Shown: positions 1 to 13,124, counted from the first letter of the stretch. The stretch: 64,000 nt of DNA from Vicia villosa (GCF_029867415.1 NC_081185.1:37146766-37210765); one strand, 5' to 3'. The notes: generated from the sequence alone by a model not told the origin. Numbers and translations are program-made.

Positions 1-1060
1 TATGATACTATATTTGACGGCCCTCCATGCTATTGGAAAATCTCCGCTATGAATAACTCTACAAGGTGGATCACTTTATACGTAGTCTTGACGGGCAAGA
101 AATTGGGCGACTTGGTTAACCTATTGACGATCACCCAAATTGAATCATGTATGTCAAGGGTACGAGGTAAACCCACTATGAAATCCATATAAATTCTATC
201 CCATTTCCATTCATGGATTTCTAAAGGTTGCAACAAGCCATCGTCTTTCGGATGCTCAATCTTTAACTGCTGGCATGCCACACACTGAGATACATACATT
301 ACGATGTCCTTCTACATACTCGACCACAAAAAACTTTTCTTCAAGTCTTTATACATTTTTTACGAACCAGGGTGAATTGAAAATTCATTCTTATGGGATT
401 CATCCAAAAATCAACCTTCTTAATTCCAAATCATTTGGAATACACATCCTTTAATTAAACAGAAGAACTCCATCAGCAACTCGGATAAAACCAAGAAGAC
501 TCTCTCTGGATAGCAACTCATCATCTATCAATTGCTTCTACCAAATCCTTTCTCTTATATCACATGTGATACTCAAGTTACTTATTAGTACATCGGTCTG
601 AGTCCACGTGAATTGAAGATCAAGATTTTGAAACTTATCCATCATTTCATGCTCTAGCATCATCAGTTCTTCCGCATAAATTTCCTTCCAACTTAAAGCA
701 CCTTCCACCTTATTAGTCTTCTCAGCCCTCTGATCAAAATCATAACCCTTACGATATTTCATCCATCCTCGTTGTCGCATATTCAATTCTTTCTGGTCGA
801 AGAGATACTTCAAACTCTTGTGATCATTGAACATCTCAAAGTGGACTCCATACTGATAATGTTGCCACACCTTAAGTGCGAAAACGATGGCAGATAGCTC
901 GAGGTCATGGGTTAGGTAGTTCTCTTCATGTGATTTCAACTGTTGAGATGCATATGTCACGACTTGACCACTTTGCATAAGCACACCACCTATACCCTTC
1001 TTTGATGCATCACAGATAACTTTATATGATTTCTTAGGATCATGAATTACTAACACCAGA
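1..1060 (-). pseudogene. Tekay-like Ty3/gypsy pol fragment (RT/RNase H and integrase)
   Basis: Two minus-strand open stretches are seen. 538-1056 reads as the end of reverse transcriptase and the RNase H domain (core '[14 protein letters not shown]', then a 'VWQHYQYG' stretch). 30-299 reads as integrase: a CVAC zinc-binding pair, then 'WKWDRIYMDFIVGLP' holding the first catalytic Asp. The order RNase H then integrase fits Ty3/gypsy, and the motifs resemble Tekay chromoviruses. The intervening 300-537 is degenerate, and the integrase runs off the window's left edge. No LTR is seen. It is a dead, partial copy. Assignment to Ty3/gypsy is secure; the Tekay lineage is likely. Confidence 0.75.
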
Positions 1061-2260
1061 ATATGATCTACTAGGATAATGAATTACTAACACCGGAGTG
1101 GTAGTTACCTACTTCAACTCGCAAAAACTCTACTCACAATCTACACTCCAGCGGAATGTAACTTTCTTACGGGAACATCCTAATAGTAAGGCCAATTGAG
1201 AAAAATAATGGAATATAATAATTAAAAATCATACTCAAAATTTAGAGAAACTCTAACTCCACCCCTTAGGTCTCTTATGCACCACACGCATTGCAAAAAT
1301 GCTCCTCTGTTTCCGTAGATATACATCCGGAAGCAACTTTTTTTTAAAAAAATGGTTTTTTCCATAGGTACACCTACGAAAGCGTAAAAAACATAATAAC
1401 GTTGAGAAAATTTAAATTATTTTAATTCAGTAGATCTTCCGGAGATGTATCTACGGAACGTGTTATAAACAAAGTATTCCGTAGATGTACTTACAGAACA
1501 TTCTGTTACATTTTGATGTTCCATTTTTTTTAACCCTAAACACTAAGGCAATGGAAAATTGTACACCAAAAGAATACATCGTATACATCGCATAAATTGC
1601 ACTATGATTTGATGTTCCATTTTTTAAACCCTAAGACAATGAAAAATAGTACACCAAAAGAATACATCGTATAAATTACACTATAATTTGATGTTCCATT
1701 TTGGTTTAAAAAATAAGAATTTAGAATGTTCCGTAGGTACATCTACATAACACTTTTTTTTAACACGTTCCATAGATGCATCTTCGAAAAATTTACTAAA
1801 CTGAAATGATTTACATTTTTCCAACATTCGCTATGCTTTTAACGCTTCCATAGCCTACGGAATAAACCAATTTTTTTATAAAAAAAAAGATGTTTTCGAA
1901 TGTTCATCTATAGAAACAGTGAACATAATTGAAATTTCGCCAAGTGAATGATACAAGGGGACATAATTGAAATTTTACCAAGTGGATGAGAGAATCAAGG
2001 AGTGTAATGAGATATTCTCAAAATTTATTACTAAAGAAGTAATATATTGAGGCAATATGTTTATTTATAGTACAATGACTAGCAAATACAAATAAAGTTA
2101 ATGTAGTAATGTATAATATGACATTATTACATAAGTTTAACACTAGTATTAATAATGCATATCATGATTATCCTTTGCAAACATTCCTCCTCATAACTGA
2201 CCAAAATGTGCAGCCTCAACCTTATGTATACAACAATACTGTACATTTTATTACGTGCAA
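1061..2260. other. Intergenic, no gene; palindromic repeats and a small tandem duplication
   Basis: No credible ORF. From about 1305 to 1920 there are some eight degenerate copies of the palindrome-like motif TTCCGTAGATGTA..TACGGAA (for example 1309, 1434, 1475, 1734, 1773). At 1516-1700 a block of about 95 bp beginning 'gttccatttttt' is tandemly duplicated. It resembles non-coding transposon sequence, but I cannot assign a family. The LSF1 3' UTR must lie in the right-hand part; I did not identify a polyadenylation signal. Confidence 0.5.
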
Positions 2261-5200
2261 CTATTTGGGAGCTAATCTGAGAGGGCAGATAGAGAAAGCA
2301 ATACAACGAGCAGCCTTTGCCAACATAAACCGCTCTTTTTCATTCAAAGGCCTTTCCATCACCTTTACAACGTTGGCATCCTAGAAAAAAAATAATCAAA
2401 CAATTAAGTGAATTTGGCATCAAACATGCTGTAAGAAAAAAGAAACTCTCGCATAAATAATCTAGCACTCATATCAGTTTATGTATGATAAGATTTTGGA
2501 ACTCAATAATCATACACTAAACATAATACAAATTTAAACATTTGAAATCATCGTTAATAACATTCAAAATCATGGCTAATTGTATTCTGTAGATACTTAA
2601 TGAGTTGTGACATTTGGTTATAATCATTAATCATATAATGAACATAATTAATCAAATATTGAAACTATGTAAACCATCTAATTTGTCGTCAATTTTTGTC
2701 TCAACATAACACAACTCCATATGAATGCCACAATCATGAAGAAATTTAGGTTCAAAATACAGATTGCAGAAAGCAAAAGCAAGGAAGTTCAAATTTAAAA
2801 GGCCTTCAAAAGGTTGCAGCAGAACAGTGGCTTTATGCAGAAACAGATATATTGAACTATAGAAATATCAAAATGCAAATACTGATAGTGGACATACTTT
2901 TTGCTGGTGCTGAACAGAAGGCCGAACACTGGCAGTTTCACCGATCATAATTATATTGTTAACATTTCCGCTTTCATCCCTTTCAGCAGGTGAAGATGTT
3001 GAATGCTTCCATTGTCCATTAACAATAAACTTGTAGTAATACCTGAAGGCAAAGGGTGAGGTCACATTCATGTGATGCAAAAATCTTGAACAAGATGAAG
3101 AAATGAAGGTATTTTGTTGATTTGAATTTTTCTCAACAGAGACATTTGTATGCTTCTGACAGTAAAAGAGAGGGAAAAAACATAAACAAAATGAGTGTTT
3201 AGCATAAGAAATTGGCACAATTAATTTTTAGCCAGATTAAATCCTCAAGCTGAGATCTGAGATGGAAATATAAAAAAAAAATTATGGTAAAAGTAGCACG
3301 CATACTTTCCTTGTGGAAGTTTAACTTCTACTTCATGTCTTGATCCACCCCGATGCTTTGCCTTAAGGGGTTCTTTCCAATTTGCGGTGAAGTCTCCAAC
3401 CAAATTTACATCCTCTCCCTGAAACAATACAAGAAGTTTTTATCTTAGTATGTAGCAACGACACCTCTGAAAAAAGACGTGTACGTGTCGGTATCGGACA
3501 CTTGCACCGACACTTGTGATTACGTTCAATTTATTCATTTTTTTCAAATTATTACCGGTGTCGCCGTGTCAGTGTCGGGGTCAAATTCGGGGTGTCCGTG
3601 CTTCATATACATATAAAAGATCAAAAGTAGAAGACGGGACAAAATTAAAGACATATTCATAAAAGTATTAATTGAAAAGTCCAAGATACAGAGACAACGG
3701 CTATAAGTTGAGGACATATTTACAGGAGCTTCACTATAATGGACACAACTAAAAAATGCAGTGCAACGGCGTTTCACTTAGCGCCTAGGAGAAGCTATGC
3801 AACCCCGCCGTTGACTACAGGTATAGTACTTGTATTTTAGCTAATAAAAAATTACTATATGAAAGATAAGAAACTAAATTGAGATGAAAGGCATTGGAAG
3901 GTGGATTTGTTTTTAAATAGGAAGATGGAATTTAGCTGCCCAGATATAAAAGACAAAAATGCAGTTGCCTGTGAGTTACATTATGGACAAAAATATATCA
4001 GACTACCTTAGAATTAAGTATGAAACTATTCAAAGCTGTTTTATACTAAAAAATGAATAGTTAGAATTGTTCATTGATACAACATAACAAGACAAAACAT
4101 ATTAAAATAGATGAACATTTCTTTGAGATATTGGATGATGAACTGCCCCACCATACAAGTGTTCCTAATCCTCTTCAAGACTTTTTTTAAAATAGCCAGA
4201 AACTGCAGCAAAACTATAATTGCCGAGCTTGTTACCTCGTGCCCATTCCACACAAATGTGACAGCATGTGTGGGAGGACCATCATGTTCGCCCCTTTCAA
4301 CCATAGCTATAAGATCCCATGTTGCCCATGCAATTGCCGGCCTGCAGTTATGTCTCTATGAAATGCTTTTTCAAGTGAAGAAAAAATTAAGAATGTAAAG
4401 ACACCTAAATAGATATGACAGGAGGTAACAAAGGAAAGACATGAGCAATACTCTAGATGTCATAATAATTTCTGTAAGAGTTGTGGGTTATCATTTATTA
4501 TGCTTTCTGTATGAGTTGAAACAATAAATCTTCGAGGGCAGCATAAGTATTTAAAGAACCTTGTTACAAGTTAATTCTAAAATTTCTAGTGTCATAGTGG
4601 ATATTTATGATACAGCACTAACTCCTAGAAATATGCCACAACACAGTAATTAAAAGTGCTTCTTTAAATAAGACATGCACTTATTGTTTGAGCGTATCAC
4701 ATATCTTAAAGTTTCCTCAAGAATCCTGTAAATATATAAATAGTATGTCGCATATCTTCCTCTCCTTACTCTTTCTATCAGGGGTATCTAGGGACAGTTT
4801 ATAGATCTACTTTTGTTTAGAACCATACGGCCTCTCCTTCAAATGTCAATACTCTCTTCCAATATTTCCGAAGACAAGTTTCGAAGTATCTTCCTCTCCT
4901 TATAGTGAATACTATGAATATAGGAGTGATCAAATGAAGACTTTCTTTATTTCCCAAGATCTTTGGGAGGTTGTAGAAGAAGAATATAGAGAAAGAGAAC
5001 AAACACAAACAGCGGTTTTGTAAGGGAACCATTTGAAGCAATATCAAGAAATTGTGAAGAAAGATGCACCTGCCTTTAGCTACATTCAACAAGGATTGAA
5101 CAAAGGCCTTTATTCAAGGATTCTAGGAGTTAACAAAACAAAAGAAGCACGGGATATTTTGTGAAATGAATATAAAGGCAGTTAGAAAGTCATTTCTAAA

Positions 5201-8200
5201 AAGCTGCAAAACCTTTGTATGGGGTTTGATGACTTAAGATAAAGTATGAAGGCCCTATGAAGTTATTGCGATAATAGATCAGCTCTAAGTATTTCCCTAT
5301 CCTTTTCAGTTTGGCAAGACAACACATTGAAATAGACAGACACTTCATCAAGGAAGAATTGACTCACAGATAGAAAACATGTAACAACCACCCACATCCT
5401 GTAAGGCCATCAATTGCACATGTGTTAATAAAAGGCTTGTTAAGAGAATGATTCAGAGCCAACTTACTTGAAATTGAGAATTATTGATATTCATTTACTG
5501 GCATGGGAGGAGTGTTGTAAATATGTAGTAAATATGGAATCATTAGATTATTTTCTTAGGTTCATTAGTTAGGAGTTTGTCTATATATTTATATTTGTAT
5601 TTGTACTCAACACAAATAATATTCAGAAACACTTTTCTACACTACCTTGGATACAAACTGACAAGTATCCAAACATTTGGAGAACCCTCCCTTAAAAGCA
5701 AGCTATCAAGTGAGAAGAACCAAGTCAATTAAGTACTCCACCGAGACCTACTCGATGTGGAAATTGGACACCCCATAATACCCAAGTCCCTATTAGAAAG
5801 ACAAAAATACCTTCAGTTTTTTCCTTTTATTTCCATTTCAAGGCTTTTATTGTTGATAGACTAAATTCAAAATGATAACCCGCAGACTATTTTACCAGAA
5901 GTAACACAACCTATCTACAGATTTCACTAGCCAAACTATTGAACTCTTTGATTTTAACATGTGAAAGTACTTATGAATTGAAAATGACTATAAGAATAGA
6001 AGAAACATGTGTAATAATAAAAACAATGGATGTTTCGGAAAGGAAAAAAAAAACAGTAACCAATCATCTTCCAGTGAAACTTTTTTGGCTGAGACAGAAC
6101 GTGTAAGTTGTAACTTATAACCACTCACCTCGGTAGAAAAAATAGATCTTATATTTTCAAACCGCATGGCAAAGTGAACTATCATACAGAGGACTATATA
6201 GCATGCTCTCGTGCCATTTTGAACAGAAAATTTCACTTTCAGTCAACATGTGGTAAAAGTGTTTGCAGTTTCGCAATAATAACCTGTCAGGCCTGCAGGT
6301 GTGCATCCCAGTGACCCAAGTATAGGCTGCATGAAGGGAAACATCTGTCATCCAATGTAGGTATGCAATCACACAAGCAGGAGACCGATCAAATCCAGAA
6401 GTGCAAGTAACAAAAACACGAAGATTCTTTCTTAGCAACCGTAATAAAAGCCCGACACAAAATGGGAGTTTTTTTCTCATGTCATAAGAATCCCCATCCC
6501 TGAAAATATAAGGAAAACTGAAATCAAAGAAGAAATCAAAGTTTAAGAGGAAGCAAAATCAGGATAGTCAGAAGTTCTGATACCAACTTCTACAAGACAA
6601 TATTTGTTTTCACTTCAATTTAGAATAAGTAGTCTAAAAGACCAACAAATAAAAGTGCTGAAGCATAATCAAGTCATATTCAACATTAGGAAATTGATTC
6701 AAAAAAGGTTGAAAATTAAGACAAAAATACAAGACGAATATATCGCAGAAGTAGACAAAATATCTTATAGATGGATTCTTCTTCTTTTTTTTTTAATCAG
6801 AAAACTGACATACTTCAAACCCTAGATTACCGTATAGGATAGTTGATAATAAGAATATTATTCCTTTGACAAGAGTCATTGATTGATTTTACATTGATTC
6901 CCCAATTTTCAGCTTCAGTTCCACTTTGGAAGTTCAGAACAGCCGTAACTCCCTGTACCATAAATTTCCAACTATAAGGACAGAAAGATGTGATTCTTAA
7001 AATGCTTTATACAGAAAGAAAAACATCATAAAAATTACACTGTTCTCTTAGGAATGTTTTCTTAGGAGCTATACAAATATCTGCTCACTAACCACTAAAA
7101 ACTGTGATACAACTCCAGAATTAAAAATTTCCATGTTACACCATGATGCATGACACCTTTGACTCTAAAACACAATGGCTAAATGCTGTGTATGTCAACA
7201 ATGTAATGGACTTTAAGGCTTTGTTTTGGAGGGGAAGGGAGGCCTTCGGAAAAAAAAAAATTTAAGAATATGGACAAATTTTTTGCATTTATTGAAAAAA
7301 AGATTTTGTATAGAATGATAAAGCAGTGTTTATCATTACTATATTTTTAATTTTTGGAATAATATAACAACATAAATGATATTTGAACAATTTTTCTAAG
7401 CCCTCCAAAACCCTACAAACCCTTCCTCCAATACAATTTTTTAGTTCCCTCAAATTAGGGGAATTTTGTGTTATGGCTAAAAACAAAACCCTCCAAACCA
7501 AAATCCTTCTATTCTTTTCTTTCTATTTTTCCCTTTTTCAAAGTCCTCCCCACCCTTTCCCTCCAAACTTCCAAACAAAGCCTAAGAGTATAGGTGTTAA
7601 CTAAAGTTAGTTCCCTAGTGCAATGCTGACATAAACTAAATAGCAATTAGTGACTACAGTATCATTGACTCAACAACAGAGAAGAAACAAATATATGTTT
7701 GTTGTCGGAAACATTCAAGTTTTGTAACTGAAGCTGGTATTAAGTTATTCATTTGCAATAGTCACTGTCAATGCATAAAACTGTGATTTGGCTTGCTTGG
7801 AATGAAAGAGACTCGGTTACCTCAATTTTTGACAAGGTTTCCACATCATCGTCTGTTTGTATGCAGGATCCCACAAATATTTGCTCAGTAATCTAAGAAT
7901 TTTACAAGATAGCAATAATTTATTAAAATTGCAGAAATATTCCAATGACAGAATAAACCGTACAAAAAAAAAAAGTAACAAACAAATTGAGTGTATCACA
8001 TTATAAAATACAAAAAACTGCATACCTTACTATATCGCATACCGAGAGAGTGATTATAGTACATCTCATCCTTGGAACGATCTAGAGCCTTAATATATTC
8101 CTCAAGTGGAAAACTTCCGTGAGCCCAATCTCCATCTCCACATGCTTCTTCAGTGAAAACACAAGCAAGTTGTATTGTTTGTTCAGTAAATGAATTTCTT

Positions 8201-9966
8201 TCACCGTGGGTGATAGCATGTTGATTTTGATTGCCCAATAACTTGCTTCCATTTGAATTAAGAAACTTTGAGTTGAACATCGAAAATCCAGAACTCCCAC
8301 AGCTGTCACCAGATGATTGCAAATTCGATGCTAATAGTGTCTTGTTCCATGTGACAACAGGAACTCGACCTCTATTATACACTATTTCAAGATCATTCGT
8401 CTTATTATGCAGTAGTTGAATGGGAAATGTAGATGCTGGCCTCTCAAGAACCAAGCTAAAAGAACTTGTTTGCTCATTTAGCACTTTCCTGAGGAAACCA
8501 AAAGACTGAAAAAAATGAAAACAAAACACTGATGAACAGAATAGATTATGATGATATGATAGTAACTTTGAATCTTTCTACATTATCATACATTTTCCAT
8601 ATGTCATACCTAGGTTGTCAATAGCGCGCTATAGCGCCGCTATAGCGGTGTAGCGTAGCGGTAGAGGACCTCGCCGCGACGCTTTTGGGCTGCTAACCGC
8701 TATATGAAATAGCGGAAATAGCGGCCGCGATTTGTGGAGGCGTAGCGGTGGAATAGCGGCGCAATAGCGCTTTACAAACCGCTATTGTGAAGATGAGGTG
8801 AATACTGTATTTTTGAATTTATTTTAAAGGGAAATTTGTATTTTTCCCTTTTATTTCACTAATATAAAAGCTAAAAGTGAGACATTAAGTCATTTACATT
8901 CTCTCTCTTCACTCAAATCAGCAGCCGTTCTCCTTCTCCCTTGTTTTTATATCACGCTTCCACTTTTGCTCTTCACAGCAAGTTCTCCTTCTGAAGTGAA
9001 GATGAGATTGATGTGAATTAGTCATTTTGTTTACATTTAGAATTTGATTTAGTCATTTTGAGTACATTCCTAATTTGAGTCATTATGTTTGGTTTATCTA
9101 TGTTGCAACTTTTGGTTTATGTATGTTGCAACTTTTGTTTTTAAGTCATTATGTATGTTGTTGGAACCTATTTTTAGTAATTATGAATGTTGTTGGAACC
9201 TATTTTAGTATTTATGTTTTCATATTAAGTATTTACCTTGATTTTTAAAAGCTCACAATAGCGGTCATCCCGCTATCCGCTATGCCGCTATAGCATTTGG
9301 GAGGTCCGGCGCTACGCGCCGCTATCTGAGATTAACAACCTAGTGTCATACTAACTAAATACACAAAATTGCATGTTCTTTCTGACACATTCATAGTAGA
9401 AATAACATATTGATATAGGTGAAAAACCACATTCAACTGAAAATAAAATCAGAACACATACTGTGTATCTCCAACGTCTTTAATCTCAACAAGACTATTC
9501 TGAGACGAATCACCGGCTTTCTTCAAAGTGTCACCCACCATAATTATTCTGGACTTCTCCGCATTACCCTACAATAACAACAACACAAATCAGAAATCAC
9601 AAAACCAAAAATGAAAAATGTTATTGATGGTGCAGTTCATGCAATGAGGTTACTTTACTTAATTACCCCTTTAGCAAGAGAGTGAACGATGATTTTGCCA
9701 TCGGAGGTAAGAGCGAATCGGATACCTAAAGGCTTGTCAAGAGTGACGAGATACTCATTGAGGTTCATTTTGAATGTGGAGTCAGTAGACATTGCGAAGA
9801 TCCGGTGGTTTTTTAGGGTTTTGAGATTGAAGCGGAGGAGGTGGTGGTGGTTGTAGAAGATGGAGAGGGAAGTGGGAGAGAAGGAAGAAATGTTGGAGGT
9901 GGTGAGTAGTGGAGATGGAGATTGAGATGGAGGAAGGGAATGGAGGTTGAATTGGAGGGAAGACAT
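2261..9966 (-). CDS. LSF1: LSF1, phosphoglucan phosphatase-like starch degradation protein, chloroplastic (10 exons)
   Basis: Exons by eye, all GT-AG with phases that agree: 9667-9966, 9462-9568, 8026-8488, 7821-7892, 6831-6952, 6284-6499, 4236-4341, 3306-3418, 2898-3042, 2261-2380. Joined they give 587 aa, against about 590 for Arabidopsis LSF1. Domains in order: a Ser/Thr/Pro/Asn-rich chloroplast transit region (about 1-60); the PDZ-like region starting 'MNLNEYLVTLDKPLG' (about 68-150); a dual-specificity phosphatase domain (about 291-450) with the CX5R loop 'CTSGFDR' at 387-393; a CBM48 glucan-binding module (about 453-545) including 'VTFVWNGHE' and 'LVGDFTANWKEP'; and a conserved C-terminal tail. 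LSF1 is known to act in plastid starch breakdown at night, probably as a non-catalytic partner of beta-amylases. An in-frame ATG at 10098 would add 44 residues; I chose 9966 because the length then matches the family. No stop or frameshift was found. Confidence 0.93.
3449..3608. mobile_element. Small MITE-like element in LSF1 intron 7
   Basis: The ends are inverted repeats: the left begins TATGTAGCAACGACACC and the right, reverse-complemented, begins TATGAAGCACGGACACC (14 of 17 match). The interior repeats GTGTCGG-type motifs. No long target duplication is visible; a TA dinucleotide at each end is possible. It is about 160 bp and non-coding. The superfamily is not determined. Confidence 0.45.
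4810..5650 (+). mobile_element. Ty1/copia relic (gag fragment plus 3' LTR start) in LSF1 intron 6
   Basis: Around 4930-5000 the plus strand encodes 'MKTFFISQDLWEVVEE', the hallmark start of Ty1/copia gag (UBN2-like). Further gag-like residues follow to about 5260, broken by stops. At 5501-5512 a purine tract (gcatgggaggag) directly precedes 5513 TGTTGTAAATATG, the usual polypurine-tract/LTR junction of copia elements. All of pol is missing, so this is an internally deleted relic lying antisense to LSF1. LTR ends and a target duplication could not be fixed. Confidence 0.55.
7217..7582. mobile_element. Tourist-like (PIF/Harbinger) MITE in LSF1 intron 4
   Basis: A 366-bp segment with terminal inverted repeats: the left starts GGCTTTGTTTTGGAGGGG and the right, reverse-complemented, starts GGCTTTGTTTGGAAG. 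It is flanked on both sides by the trinucleotide TAA (7214-7216 and 7583-7585). A 3-bp TWA target duplication with short GC-starting repeats is the signature of PIF/Harbinger Tourist-like MITEs. It is non-coding and A/T-rich inside. Confidence 0.75.
8610..9343. mobile_element. Non-autonomous hAT element in LSF1 intron 2
   Basis: A 734-bp segment starting CTAGGTTGTCAATAG and ending with the inverted counterpart of CTAGGTTGTTAATC. It is flanked by a perfect 8-bp duplication TGTCATAC (8602-8609 and 9344-9351), the size typical of hAT transposons. Both subterminal regions (about 8619-8790 and 9256-9325) are packed with GC-rich CTATAGCGG/CCGCTATAG units in both orientations; the centre is A/T-rich. 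No transposase is encoded. It fills about three quarters of the intron. Confidence 0.85.
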
Positions 9967-10259
9967 GGTTGTGTTGTGGAAGAGGAGAGAATGGTTATGA
10001 TTGGGTTTGTTTTGGTTAGGAGGAAGTGAAGGATGTGAGGTTAGTAGAGGTGGGGTGTGTTGTGATTTTGGAGAATCTAGAAGTTTTGAGGAAGACAATG
10101 CATGGGGTCGGAGAAAGAGAAAGGAGTCAACATCAATGGTTTCTTTTTTTGTCGCCAGATTTCCATGTGGTTTCTACCGTAAAAAACTGAAATTGCCTTG
10201 TAAGTTATTTCAGATTTTTTAAATATGTTGGAATTACAATATTAGGCCAATTGAAAGAG

Positions 10260-10734
<475 letters not shown>

Positions 10735-13020
10735 TTACAAATACGGGTAATACGAGAATATTTTAAAATACATTAAAATTATTTTAATCATGACCCTTAT
10801 GACCGTCAGTTCCGCAAGAAGGCGTTGTTCGGATCCGTTGGGAAGGTGGTCGACGACCCCCCTAGCCCTTGGTTGTTCTCGTTGTGTTTGGGTAGGTGGG
10901 CCTCGGATTAGCCCCTCTATGCGCTTGTTGGACATGTAGCCTTCAATCCTATTGTCAAATAGTTGGGTCCCCATGCCCTCAAAGATTGGTCGTGGCGGTG
11001 GAGTCGCCTCGTATGGTCGGTAAAACGCATCGCTTGAGTTGCCTTGGAAAAAAGGCATTGTTTGTTGGGGGTGTGGTGTAGCCATATTGTTGGTGTTGGG
11101 ATTGTTGGGATCTATGGTAAAGTGACGATTGCATGATCATTGGCTCGTTTGGGTTGTATTCGTCATCTGGGCCCATGTCGGGGTTGGGTTGCCTATTGGA
11201 GGGGTCCACGTCGTGTTGCTGTTGGATGAAGCCCCATGAGTGATGTTGGATGGGTTACCTAGTGGAGGGGCCCGCGTCGTGGTGCTGTTAGGTGAAGCCC
11301 CATGAGTGTTGTTGGATGGGTTGATTTTGGTAGGGTGTTGGCGTTGTTTGATACTCTTCACGGTAAGGGTGTTCGGAGGTCTGATAGTGTTGATACTGTG
11401 TTTGGTGAGAGCTATGTTGGCTTGGTTGGCTTGGTTGACGTTGTTGGCGTTGTAGGCATTGTTGACTCTGTTGGCGTTGTTGGGGTGGTTGTTGGTTGTA
11501 TTGCTGTTGGCGGGGGTCGTGTAAGTAGTAAGGGTCGGACACATACATATCAGGGGTTTTGACTGATCTATACCAATTCACGTAATCTTCAGTTGGATAC
11601 GTCGGGAGTTGGGCAACGGGGAATTGGAGCAGATGGCGGCGACGCTGCTTCCACATGTCACAAAATTCAGGTGCGAATGATCAATAATCTTGGTGGTCCC
11701 ATTGGTGATACACTCTTTTCAGATGCCAACAACCCAAATCAGTGGGGGGATCCGGGATCGGTTGATGCACGCCAAATTGGAGTCTCACACGGTCAGCATG
11801 GTGCATCTCCACAATGTTGAACCTTATGATAGGTGTCACCGCAGTCCAAACCTCTTGGTCACGGTCGTTGGGCTCATGTTCTAGCACCAAGTATGGTCTC
11901 CAATTAAACTGCATAGGAAAAAAGAATATAATATATTATTAAAAAAGAAGATGGTTTGTAATACATATATAGGCATCATAAAAAAGTTTAGTGGTAATAC
12001 ATCTTGAGCTCGGAGGTGATCCAATAGTTGTCGATACAATATTATATTCCCCCTCGGATTCCTGCTGTAATTCAACCGAGGACCACAAAACCTAAAACAA
12101 AAAAAGAGCAAACATGTTATTTCAAATTTTTTTCTAAAAGAGAGTTAGCAAATTGAAAAAGACTTACCTTGTTGCATAAAGGAACGTGTAGTTGTCCCTG
12201 CTTGCAGGGGATAGTGTTGGCATTCTCCACCAACCCCATACTTGTAGGAGGAACGCACATCCATAGAATATACAAGTGTCGGCGTATGCGTTCTTACAAA
12301 GAGATTGATATAACATGGCCAAAACGGCAGACCCCTAACTACACTTTCTAATCTTGCTGATGCTATCAAATAGACTTAAATAAAAAAGTTGACAGTGTTA
12401 CCTGTCGACTCTGGGAATAAGAGGTTACCAAACATTAACATGATATAAACCTTAGTTTTAAGGAAAATTCTCTCTTCGGTAGAGTTGTCGTCAAAGTTGA
12501 GTTCACCATAATAATCTCTAAGGGAAGCTAGACTGATACACTGGCCTCTTGAACCTTGAACCGTCACAATCAGATCTTTTCCCAACACCTTCTCACATAG
12601 TTCATTTGCATGTTGAACACTTCCATTAACAGCCTTCCCATCAACGGGCAAACCAAGCAACATATAGACATCCTCCAAAGTTATTGTACACTCACCTGTT
12701 GGAAAATGAAATGTGTGGGTTTCAGGCCTCCATCGCTCTTGTAACGCAAGTATGAATTTTCGGTCGATGATGTTGTTGTCAATTTTGATGACATGTCCGA
12801 AGCCACATGCTTGTAGATACGGAACAATCCTCTCGTCATGTTCAACATAGGTGTGAGAACGACAACGGAATTGCTGGTCCTAAAAAGCACGTATAAATAG
12901 ATTAATATGGAGATCATATAAGTATAGATGTTTAGAAGAAAATAAGTGTGAACTTACAAATGTCTCCAGGTTCGCCCTAGTTCTTCTGTGCTTTTCACCC
13001 AAGGTTAGAAGTTGGGCCAT
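10735..13020 (-). pseudogene. Plant mobile domain (PMD, MAIN/MAIL-like) gene, broken
   Basis: Exons by eye: 12958-13020 (21 codons from ATG), 12168-12879, 12001-12091, and 11908 down to about 10735. The protein is recognisable as a plant mobile domain: 'TLEDVYMLLGLPVDGKAV', a 'GSAVLAMLYQSLC' block, 'FNWRPYLVLEHEPNDRD' and 'FNIVEMHHADRVRLQFG'. A long Gln/Asn/Pro-rich tail follows. PMD proteins occur both as host silencing factors and inside transposons. Lesions: a frameshift in a T-run near 12390, an in-frame TAG at 12335-12337, TGA at 11681-11683, and further shifts in the tail near 11060-11280. It lies head-to-head with the MULE transposase, 958 bp between start codons. Not functional as read. 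Confidence 0.82.
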
Positions 13021-13116
13021 TTGCAAGAACTCTAAAACTTGATGCGAAATTGAAAAATATAAGTGTTTGTGAAGATGATAGATGAAATGTTAGTGAAAAT
13101 GAGTTTTCTATTAGAG

Positions 13117-13124
13117 TATTTATA
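13117..13124 (-). promoter_or_regulatory. TATA box of the PMD pseudogene
   Basis: TATAAATA on the minus strand, 97 bp before the PMD ATG at 13020. This is normal spacing for a plant core promoter with a short leader. Confidence 0.55.

Noticed and set aside
2109..2384. Plus-strand ORF of 91 codons
   Set aside because: It is the antisense of the last LSF1 exon (2261-2380) and has no family features.
11137..11562. A separate Asn/Thr- or Gln-rich protein gene
   Set aside because: It is the low-complexity tail of the PMD pseudogene read in different frames.
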